The translations under genes and the position numbers were made by a program. The notes beneath the pieces were generated by a model. That model ran no database searches. It saw only the letters and a list, made by a program, of their open reading frames with translations, and was not told where the DNA came from. This document shows, piece after piece, positions 1 to 5,155 of a stretch of 5,155 bases of DNA. The number at the start of each line of letters is the position of its first letter. Position 1 is the stretch's first letter. Origin of the DNA: Pseudomonadota bacterium (GTDB lineage: Bacteria; Pseudomonadota; Gammaproteobacteria; Steroidobacterales; Steroidobacteraceae); the NCBI GenBank assembly GCA_023433515.1, contig JAEZCN010000136.1, positions 1 through 5,155 of the forward strand, written 5' to 3'.

Positions 1-105
1 ACGCCGCTGATGCGCTCGCTGTACCTCGCGCACCGGCGCACGCCGGCCCTCACTCCCGCCGCGCAATTCGTGCACGGAATCCTCCGCGACCTCAGCGCGG
101 AATGA
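1..105 (+). CDS. LysR-family transcriptional regulator, C-terminal end (partial)
   Basis: Frame 1 is open from the window edge and ends at a TGA at 103-105, giving 34 residues. They read T-P-L-M-R-S-L-Y-L-A-H-R-R, then a short link, L-T-P-A-A-Q-F-V, and a terminal amphipathic stretch ending in D-L-S-A-E. This is the usual tail of the LysR effector-binding domain: a last strand ending in basic residues, then an 'LSPAA..F..FLR'-like helix. The DNA-binding domain and the rest lie left of the window. LysR regulators often control a neighbouring gene set, but they are typically divergent from their target, whereas this one converges on the operon. Control of the operon is therefore only a guess. 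The last 14 bases overlap the 3' end of the hydrolase gene. The family call rests on a short tail and is moderate. Confidence 0.65.
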   Translation, partial: TPLMRSLYLAHRRTPALTPAAQFVHGILRDLSAE

Positions 106-1837
106 CCGGTAGTTCGATCCGCGACGCGGCGCCCGCGCGGTGCAGCAGCGTGATCGTGGGCGCCGGATCGAGCTTCGGCGTGGAGCGCTGATCGGCGAAC
201 TGCAGCGTGAGCCGGATGCGATGCCCCGCCTTGAAGACGTACGACGTCGGCAGGAATTCGAACTCGGCTTCGACCGGAGCGCCGGGTTCCAGCGGACGCG
301 CCGACTCCTGCGTGAACGGGTGCCACGGCAGGCCCATCGTCTCGTACGGCGCCTTCGCGGTGGCGCGCAGCGAGGCGCGCAATTTTCCTTCGACTCCCAC
401 GTAGGTGTGCGTGCCATCGGGCGCGACGTCGTCGATGCGCGCGATGATGTCCGCGTCCGTGGCCGTGGACGCGAGCCAGATGTGAGCGGTGGGGTGACCG
501 GTCACTTCCGTGTCCCGCGCGAGCGGCTCGGTGACGAAGGTCATGCCCGTGATCCAGAAGGCTTCCGCATCCGTGTCGTAGCTGACCGGTTTGCGCGTAT
601 CTCCGGTGGACTTCTTCGGCGCCTCCGCCGTGAGCGAACCCGTGGATAGATAGAACGCGGTGCGTTCGGCCTTGGGCGGCCACACGGCCGAGGACTTCCA
701 GGCGCGTTCCGGCGTTTCGTTGTACGTGTAATAGGTCACGGCCGGCTCGCGCATCACGCCGTTGTCGACGCCGCGCAGCCAGTGATCGAAGAACCGCAGC
801 TCCTCGGTGACGAGATCGAAGCCCGTCTCGGTGAGCACGCTCGCCCAGTCGCAGTGCCTGCCGGGTCCCAGGATCAGCTTCTTCGGCGTGCGCAGGTTGT
901 TGAACGTGTAGGCCGGGCCGTGGCCCGTGAAACCTTCCGCCCAGTTGACCGCGGCGTACACCGCGATGCCCGACTTGTTGATCTCATCCGCGTAGGTGTG
1001 CGGACTGCTCTCGAGCCACCAGGTGCTGCCGAACTCGGGCGACACGCTGTCGCGGAACGGCGCGGCCCCGGGCGTTTCGAGGTTGCGCGCGTGCTCGGCG
1101 ATCGCCGCGGCGAGTAGTTTGTTGTCGGCGTCGCCATCGACCGCGACCGCGCCGCGATCGCGCTCCTCGCGCGATGGTCCGCGCAGCATCATGGTCGGAG
1201 CGTTCTTCGGCGTGATCCCGCCCGGCGCGACGAACGCGTACACGTCCCACTCGCAGCTCATCGGGAAGATGGCCTTCAGGCTGGGCGGCGCGGTAGTCAA
1301 CGCCTGCATCTGGCTGCCGCCCGTGGCCGAACATCCCCACATGCCGACCTTGCCGTTGCTCCACGGCTGCGCGGCCAGCCACTCGGTGATGTCGTAGGCG
1401 TCGAAACGCGCCGCGTCCTGCCACTCGCCGCGGTTGTAGCCGGCGTTGCGACCGAAGGACGCGTACAGGCCGCGGAAATCCGCGACCGCGACCGCGTACC
1501 CGTATTTCACGAGCTGCAGCGCCTTGCCGGGGTAGTTTGCCGCCGTGAGCCCGCCGCTCGTCGTGCGGCGGTTGTAAGGCGTGTGCATCCAGACGGTCGG
1601 CAGTTTGCCCGTGGCCACCTTGCCGTCCAGCGTCGGCAGGAACACGTCCACGGCCAGACGCGTGCCGTCGCGCACGGCGACGTACTGCGACGTGAGCTGG
1701 TGGCCGTCGTAGATCGCCGGCGTGTATCCGCGGTATTCGCCGGGCTTCGAGACCTTGGGCCCGTCCGCGGCGGCGCCCGCGGCGGCGGTGACGGTCACGA
1801 GAAGCGCGAAGAAGAGACTGCGAAACGTCTGCGACAT
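92..1837 (-). CDS. Exported CocE/NonD (X-Pro dipeptidyl-peptidase S15) family hydrolase
   Basis: This 581-residue alpha/beta-hydrolase probably cleaves an ester or amide bond outside the cytoplasm. An N-terminal Sec signal is visible: a short N-region with Arg6, a hydrophobic stretch to about residue 20, and likely cleavage after the A-A-A at 22-24. The S15 catalytic domain spans about 50-355. It has a T-P-Y-N-R motif whose Tyr88 matches the oxyanion-hole Tyr of cocaine esterase, a nucleophile elbow G-C-S-A-T-G with Ser170 (codon 1328-1330), and G-P-G-R-H with His328 (codon 854-856). The family's W-x-D-x-F acid motif reads W-A-E-G-F here, putting Glu301 where Asp is usual. Residues from about 360 to the end form the C-terminal jelly-roll domain of this family (CocE_C type). 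The length is normal. It is the last gene of the operon, 24 bases after the CoA-transferase stop. The ATG is favoured by the signal peptide and a G-rich ribosome binding site. The substrate is unknown; family members include cocaine esterase, glutaryl-7-ACA acylases and Xaa-Pro peptidases. Confidence 0.93.
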   Translation of the reverse strand: MSQTFRSLFFALLVTVTAAAGAAADGPKVSKPGEYRGYTPAIYDGHQLTSQYVAVRDGTRLAVDVFLPTLDGKVATGKLPTVWMHTPYNRRTTSGGLTAANYPGKALQLVKYGYAVAVADFRGLYASFGRNAGYNRGEWQDAARFDAYDITEWLAAQPWSNGKVGMWGCSATGGSQMQALTTAPPSLKAIFPMSCEWDVYAFVAPGGITPKNAPTMMLRGPSREERDRGAVAVDGDADNKLLAAAIAEHARNLETPGAAPFRDSVSPEFGSTWWLESSPHTYADEINKSGIAVYAAVNWAEGFTGHGPAYTFNNLRTPKKLILGPGRHCDWASVLTETGFDLVTEELRFFDHWLRGVDNGVMREPAVTYYTYNETPERAWKSSAVWPPKAERTAFYLSTGSLTAEAPKKSTGDTRKPVSYDTDAEAFWITGMTFVTEPLARDTEVTGHPTAHIWLASTATDADIIARIDDVAPDGTHTYVGVEGKLRASLRATAKAPYETMGLPWHPFTQESARPLEPGAPVEAEFEFLPTSYVFKAGHRIRLTLQFADQRSTPKLDPAPTITLLHRAGAASRIELPVIPR

Positions 1838-1840
1838 GAT

Positions 1841-1846
1841 TCCCCC
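1841..1846 (-). promoter_or_regulatory. Ribosome binding site of the CocE-type hydrolase
   Basis: On the minus strand GGGGGA lies three bases before the ATG at 1835-1837, a G-rich but imperfect Shine-Dalgarno match with short spacing. It sits in the only intergenic gap of the operon (1838-1861, 24 bases). That gap is too short for a separate promoter or terminator, so the hydrolase is probably translated from the common mRNA. Confidence 0.55.
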
Positions 1847-1861
1847 AAAGGTCTGAAGCGA

Positions 1862-3067
1862 TCAGCGTTGATTGCCGGCGAGGATTTCGCGCCGGGCCTC
1901 GGCATCGAAGCCGAGCGATTCGAGAATGGATTCGCTGTCCGCGCCGGCGCGCGGCGGCGGCTCGTCGATGTGCGGGGAGTCCTGGCTGAACTTGAAGCCG
2001 GCGTTCACGATTTCCACGGCCTTTCGGTCGGGCAGGCCCGGAACGTCGAGCGGAATGCGGATGCCGCGTTCGTCCAGGCCCTGCAGGTTCACGGCTTCGC
2101 CCACGTCGCGGACCATGCCGCACGGTACGCCGGCGGCGCTCAGCTGCTGCTCCCACGCGGATGCGGGCTGCGTGGCGAACGCGGCTTCGAGTTCCGCGCG
2201 CATCTCGCCGCTGTGCTTGCGGCGCAGGTCGGGAGTCGCGAAGCGCGGATCGGCGAGCCAACGCTCGCACTTCAGCGCTCGGGCCAGCGCGTCGAACTGT
2301 CCCTGTTGCACGACGCCGAGCGAGATCTGCCGGCCGTCGGACGCCTCGAAGACCGCGGAGGTCGGTTGGCCGCTGTAGCCGATGTTGCCAGTGCGTTCGA
2401 GCGTCTTGCCGGTGACGAGGTAGGGCACCACGGCCGAAGTCATGAACGCGATGGCCGCGTCGAACATCGCGACGTCGATGTGTTCACCCGCGCCGGTGCG
2501 GTCCCGGCGCAGCAGCGCCGCGAGGATCGCGAAGGCCGCGGTCTGTCCGGTCAGCGTGTCGACCACGGGGAAACCCACGCGCATCGGGCCATCGCCGTTC
2601 TCGCCGCTCAGCGACATCATGCCGCTCGTGGCCTGCACGATGTTGTCGATCGCCGGCCAGTCGCGCCGTGGACTCGACTGGCCATAGCCGGACACCGAGC
2701 AGTAGACCAGGCGCGGCTGCAGCTCACGCACGTTTTCGTAATCGAGCCCGAGGCGCGCCATCACACCCGGGCGGAAATTTTCGAGCACCACGTCCGCGGT
2801 CGAGATGAGCCTGCGCGCCGCGGCGACCGCGGGTGGATGCTTGAGATTCAGCGTCAGCGACTTCTTGCCGGCGTTGACCGCGATGAACGCGGGTGACATG
2901 CCGTCGTAGCGGCGATCCGGCCCGTAGTTGCGCATCGCGTCGCCGATTCCGGGCGCTTCGATCTTGATCACCTCGGCGCCGAGCAGGCGCAGCAGGTGGG
3001 AGGCATACGGGCCCGCCATCACGTGGCTGAAATCGACGACCCGGATACCGGCCAGTGCACTGCTCAT
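1862..3067 (-). CDS. Class III (CaiB/BaiF family) CoA-transferase
   Basis: A 401-residue cytoplasmic enzyme that moves CoA from an acyl-CoA donor to a free carboxylic acid through aspartyl-anhydride chemistry. The family is plain from the N-terminal G-I-R-V-V-D-F-S-H-V-M-A-G-P-Y followed by L-G-A-E-V-I-K-I-E, from V-L-E-N-F-R-P-G-V at about 94-102, and from S-G-Y-G-Q at 126-130. The catalytic aspartate is Asp170 (codon 2558-2560) in F-P-V-V-D-T-L-T-G. A-L-L-R-R-D-R-T-G-A-G-E-H-I-D-V-A-M follows at 184-201. The roughly 400-residue length is normal. The frame stays open far upstream, but the start at 3065-3067 is chosen because GGAG stands seven bases before it and its ATG overlaps the preceding stop as ATGA. 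An in-frame ATG six codons upstream (3083-3085) would lie further inside the binding-protein gene. Fld- and Had-type dehydratases use class III CoA-transferases to load their hydroxyacid, and this operon also encodes a dehydratase-family protein. Donor and acceptor cannot be read from the sequence. Confidence 0.95.
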   Translation of the reverse strand: MSSALAGIRVVDFSHVMAGPYASHLLRLLGAEVIKIEAPGIGDAMRNYGPDRRYDGMSPAFIAVNAGKKSLTLNLKHPPAVAAARRLISTADVVLENFRPGVMARLGLDYENVRELQPRLVYCSVSGYGQSSPRRDWPAIDNIVQATSGMMSLSGENGDGPMRVGFPVVDTLTGQTAAFAILAALLRRDRTGAGEHIDVAMFDAAIAFMTSAVVPYLVTGKTLERTGNIGYSGQPTSAVFEASDGRQISLGVVQQGQFDALARALKCERWLADPRFATPDLRRKHSGEMRAELEAAFATQPASAWEQQLSAAGVPCGMVRDVGEAVNLQGLDERGIRIPLDVPGLPDRKAVEIVNAGFKFSQDSPHIDEPPPRAGADSESILESLGFDAEARREILAGNQR

Positions 3068-4116
3068 TCGCGTTCTCCAGGGCATTCGACCGCGCCGCCG
3101 TCCGCGCCCGCGACGATCTCGCGCGCATGGCGGAACAGTCGCAGGCCGTCGAATCCATAGCGGCTCGCGCGCCGTGCGTTGCGCTCGGCGAGTTCGTTGT
3201 AGACCTCGAGGAAGCGGCGGGTGTCCTCGTCGGATAGCGTGTTGAACGTCACGTCGTGTTCGCGTCCGGCGATTTCGCCGGCGACCTGCGCGCGCTGCAG
3301 CTCCTCGTCGAGCGCATGCTCCCACACGGCCACACTCTCCTCGAGGATGCCGCGCTCCTCGTCTGTGAGGGTCTGCCAGCGGGGCAGTCCGATCGCGCGC
3401 GCGGCGTACGCGCCGCGCGGCACGTGCATGGAGGTGAAGTAGCTCGAAACCTCGGCGAAGTGCAGCGAGCGCAGCGTGTCCGCCGGCGCGATGACGCCAT
3501 CGAGGACTCCCTTGGCGAGCGCGGAGTAGACCGCGCCCATCGGCATGTCGACCGGATCGGCGCCGAAACGCCGCAACACGTCGAGCAGCTCCGCGGGCGC
3601 GCGCAGGCGCAGCCCCTGCAGATCCTCGAGTGTGCGCACGGGCCGGTTGCGCGTGACGACTCCGGGCAGGTTGCCGCCCTGCACCGCGAGCACCACCATG
3701 CCTTCGAGCTCGCGCGCGAACTGCGGATCGGCGCGCTCGAGGCAGCGATACAGCGCCACCTGCTGCGGAATCGTGGTGAGACCGGCGTAGAACGCCGCCT
3801 GCACGTGGATCAGGTGCGCGCCGCCGCGCGCGTAGATAGGCGTGATGAGGCCGATGTCCACCACGCCGTGGCGGATCTCGGTCATCGAGTGCTCGGACGA
3901 CAACACCGATCCGGACCAGTACGGCTTGATCCGCATGCGCCCGCCCGAACGCTCGGCTATCCACTCCATCCACGCGATGTCCGCGCGGCTGAACGGATGC
4001 GCCGGGCTGTACTGGGAGGCGTAGGTGAGCACGGTCACGTCGCCGGGCGGCTGCTCGCGCGCACAACCGGCAGCGAGCAGGAAGACGATCGACATGCAGA
4101 TGCCACGGAGTCTCAT
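3064..4116 (-). CDS. TRAP transporter solute-binding lipoprotein, DctP family
   Basis: A 350-residue extracytoplasmic binding protein of the DctP/SiaP type, which captures organic acids for TRAP transporters. The N-terminus is basic (Arg2, Arg4), followed by a hydrophobic core and the lipobox L-A-A-G-C. This points to lipid attachment at Cys18 (codon 4063-4065). Ala19 at position +2 gives no inner-membrane retention signal. The mature domain has the family layout: an L-T-Y-A-S-Q-Y start, W-I-A-E-R-S-G-G-R-M-R-I-K near 52-64, V-V-D-I-G-L-I near 85-91, and R-T-L-E-D-L-Q-G-L-R-L-R-A-P at 161-174. Arg172 (codon 3601-3603) matches the carboxylate-binding arginine of the family. A-V-Y-S-A-L-A-K-G-V-L-D-G-V follows at 195-208. 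The start at 4114-4116 is supported by GAGGAA six bases upstream, the signal peptide and the ATGA overlap with the upstream stop. An internal Met8 is possible but would lose the basic N-region. Most Gram-negative DctP proteins are free periplasmic proteins, so lipidation is somewhat unusual. No DctQ or DctM gene is in the window. Confidence 0.92.
   Translation of the reverse strand: MRLRGICMSIVFLLAAGCAREQPPGDVTVLTYASQYSPAHPFSRADIAWMEWIAERSGGRMRIKPYWSGSVLSSEHSMTEIRHGVVDIGLITPIYARGGAHLIHVQAAFYAGLTTIPQQVALYRCLERADPQFARELEGMVVLAVQGGNLPGVVTRNRPVRTLEDLQGLRLRAPAELLDVLRRFGADPVDMPMGAVYSALAKGVLDGVIAPADTLRSLHFAEVSSYFTSMHVPRGAYAARAIGLPRWQTLTDEERGILEESVAVWEHALDEELQRAQVAGEIAGREHDVTFNTLSDEDTRRFLEVYNELAERNARRASRYGFDGLRLFRHAREIVAGADGGAVECPGERE
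3075..3078 (-). promoter_or_regulatory. Ribosome binding site that fixes the CoA-transferase start
   Basis: Minus-strand CTGGAG places a GGAG core seven bases before the ATG at 3065-3067. It lies inside the end of the solute-binding protein gene. Together with the ATGA overlap it favours this start over the in-frame ATG at 3083-3085, which lies upstream of the site. Confidence 0.75.
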
Positions 4117-5155
4117 ATCAGCTTCCTCGAGCGCAGGAACTCCGCGACGTGCTCGACCATGCGTTCGTGGTTCCATTCCTTGGCGTCCACCATGTCGGCG
4201 GACAGACGTAACACCGGTACGCCCGCGGCCTCGAGCGCGTGCTGCGTGAGCAGCGTGCCGGACTGCGAAATGCGGTTGTCCGGCGGCACCAGCACGACCG
4301 CCGCGTCGATGCCGCAGCGCCGGGCTTCGTGCACCATCCAGCCGTTCATCCACGGCGGCAGGTGCAGCACCTCGTTCATCGAGCACACGCGGCTCGCGAG
4401 CGCGTGCATCGGTTTGTCCTTGAGCGCGCGGATGTACTGCGGCCCGGCGAACGGCATGTACATCGACCAGACGAAGACGGCGCCGTAGCGATCTTCGAGC
4501 GCGCTGTAGAAACCGGGGTCATGCCACAGGCCCGCGCCGATCCACATGAGCCGTACACGCTCGTTGCTGCTCGCGCCGATGCCCTGCGCGACGCGTTCGG
4601 CCACTTCGTCACGGAAGCGGCGGGCGTGCGCGATCGCCCAGGCCGAGCCGCGATGCCATTGCGGGATCATCGTGTTCGGCATCTGGTCGGCGATCGAAAC
4701 GGGGCAGGGGCGTGCCGAGCCCACCAGGCGCGCGGCCTGCGCGATGTAGCCCTCCTGCTCGTTGACGCCTTCCATGAGCGCGTGGAACTTCTCTTCGTCG
4801 AAACGCCGCCCGGTGCGTTTCTCGAGCAGCTCGATGAGCGCGCGCATCTCGTTGACCAGCAGTTCGATGCGGCGCGGTTCGTACAACTCTTCCCAGTTCT
4901 CGTTCGAGCGCAGGAACCATTCGGGATCCTTGTGCATCCAGCCGGGCGCCTCGAGCGGGAAGAACTCGCTGCCGAGCGCCTCGGCCCACTGGCCGAACAC
5001 GTGGCGGATGCATTCGCAGGTGAGCCGCGCCACGAGCACGGTCGGCTTCGGCAATCCGCCCCAGGGCGCGGTCGCCGGATCGTTGTCGAGCGTGCAGGCG
5101 AGCCCGAGCGAGCAGTAACGGCAGCTGTTGCCGGGATAACCCAGCTTGTCGAGCA
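4113..5155 (-). CDS. 2-hydroxyacyl-CoA dehydratase / benzoyl-CoA reductase family subunit (5' end outside window)
   Basis: Enzymes of this family use [4Fe-4S] clusters and a one-electron activator to dehydrate 2-hydroxyacyl-CoA or reduce aromatic acyl-CoA. The frame gives 346 residues in the window with no stop before the right edge, so the gene starts outside. The TTG at 5052-5054 is residue 34, an ordinary Leu. Numbering from the edge, the family segment reads L-G-Y-P-G-N-S-C-R-Y-C at 4-14, G-G-L-P-K-P-T-V-L-V-A-R at 32-43, and T-C-E-C at 45-48. Later come I-G-A-G-L-W-H-D-P-G-F-Y near 205-216 and the C-terminal core A-A-V-V-L-V-P-P-D-N-R near 284-294. The typical G-V-P-V-L-R-L-S-A-D-M-V-D and E-F-L end follow. 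Paired N-terminal cysteines (11/14 and 46/48) fit cluster ligands. The third ligand position, usually a Cys after the N-R of the C-terminal motif, appears to be Ser296 (codon 4266-4268). It is the first operon gene seen here and shares ATGA with the binding-protein start. Partner subunit and activator are not in view; true substrate and activity are unknown. Confidence 0.85.
   Translation of the reverse strand, partial: LDKLGYPGNSCRYCSLGLACTLDNDPATAPWGGLPKPTVLVARLTCECIRHVFGQWAEALGSEFFPLEAPGWMHKDPEWFLRSNENWEELYEPRRIELLVNEMRALIELLEKRTGRRFDEEKFHALMEGVNEQEGYIAQAARLVGSARPCPVSIADQMPNTMIPQWHRGSAWAIAHARRFRDEVAERVAQGIGASSNERVRLMWIGAGLWHDPGFYSALEDRYGAVFVWSMYMPFAGPQYIRALKDKPMHALASRVCSMNEVLHLPPWMNGWMVHEARRCGIDAAVVLVPPDNRISQSGTLLTQHALEAAGVPVLRLSADMVDAKEWNHERMVEHVAEFLRSRKLI
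4123..4128 (-). promoter_or_regulatory. Ribosome binding site of the solute-binding lipoprotein
   Basis: Minus-strand GAGGAA stands six bases before the ATG at 4114-4116, inside the last codons of the dehydratase-family gene. It is a good Shine-Dalgarno match. It supports this start, from which a complete lipoprotein signal is translated. Confidence 0.75.

Larger units (their letters stand above)
92..5155 (-). other. Four-gene catabolic operon (5' end outside window)
   Basis: Dehydratase-family subunit, solute-binding lipoprotein, CoA-transferase and exported hydrolase lie in the same direction. Their junctions are a 4-base overlap (4113-4116), a 4-base overlap (3064-3067) and a 24-base gap (1838-1861). 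No promoter- or terminator-like sequence could be found between them, so one transcript from beyond the right edge is likely. Functional linkage is inferred from this packing and from the known pairing of class III CoA-transferases with radical dehydratases. Confidence 0.8.

Noticed and set aside
1767..1786. GCG-rich repeat-like stretch near the hydrolase start
   Set aside because: It encodes the alanine-rich end of the signal peptide, and the repetition follows from alanine codons.
1838..1861. Possible promoter or terminator between the CoA-transferase and hydrolase genes
   Set aside because: The 24 bases hold a ribosome binding site but no hairpin, and no room for -35/-10 elements.
1583..2896. 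Long plus-strand open frame (437 codons) across the hydrolase/CoA-transferase region
   Set aside because: It lies antisense to two genes with clear family motifs. Its translation is Arg/His/Ala-rich without recognisable motifs, as expected of a shadow frame in GC-rich DNA.
3398..3419. Perfect 9-base inverted repeat with a 4-base loop
   Set aside because: It lies inside the DctP coding sequence, at codons for an Ala/Arg-rich stretch. It has no T-run and is not at a gene end. It is most likely a by-product of GC-rich codons rather than a terminator.
3068..4066. N-terminal extension of the CoA-transferase frame (open up to 4066)
   Set aside because: The extension is a low-complexity Arg/Ala-rich shadow of the DctP gene. 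The CaiB/BaiF domain begins at the start at 3065-3067, which has its own ribosome binding site.
4117..4386. N-terminal extension of the binding-protein frame (open up to 4386)
   Set aside because: It lies within the dehydratase gene. The lipoprotein signal begins exactly at the ATG at 4114-4116, and an extension would bury it.
3256..4488. Long plus-strand open frame (410 codons) opposite the binding-protein and dehydratase genes
   Set aside because: It is antisense to two family-supported genes, has biased composition, no motif, and no sensible ribosome binding site or neighbour.

Overview
This GC-rich window looks like a chromosomal segment of a Gram-negative, probably pseudomonadotal, bacterium. 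The reasons are a TRAP-type (DctP) solute-binding protein with a lipoprotein signal, a Sec-exported CocE/S15-family hydrolase and a LysR-type regulator end. The genus cannot be read from the sequence. No rRNA, tRNA, mobile element, CRISPR array or notable repeat was found. There is no gene-free stretch longer than 24 bases.

Four genes run leftwards on the minus strand as one tight operon. In transcription order (right to left) they are: a 2-hydroxyacyl-CoA dehydratase / benzoyl-CoA reductase family subunit (4113-5155, cut by the right edge); a DctP-type solute-binding lipoprotein (3064-4116); a class III (CaiB/BaiF) CoA-transferase (1862-3067); and an exported CocE/NonD-type alpha/beta hydrolase (92-1837). 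The first two junctions are 4-base ATGA stop/start overlaps and the third is a 24-base gap holding only a ribosome binding site. The promoter must therefore lie beyond the right edge. At the left edge, the last 34 codons of a plus-strand LysR-type regulator (1-105) converge on the hydrolase and overlap its 3' end by 14 bases.

Taken together, the genes suggest a catabolic module for an organic acid or its ester/amide. The exported hydrolase could release the acid, the binding protein could capture it, and the CoA-transferase could activate it as a CoA thioester. The dehydratase/reductase-family enzyme could then act on that thioester. A class III CoA-transferase beside a radical dehydratase is known from the clostridial Fld and Had systems (phenyllactate and 2-hydroxyisocaproate dehydration). 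Here it is combined with an orphan TRAP binding protein and an esterase-like enzyme. The substrate is unknown. The partner dehydratase subunit, the ATP-dependent activator and the TRAP membrane subunits are not in the window.

Two annotation points matter most. The dehydratase gene has no start in the window: the TTG at 5052-5054 is an internal leucine codon, and the frame stays open to the edge through a cysteine-rich segment. The LysR fragment is short and easily missed.
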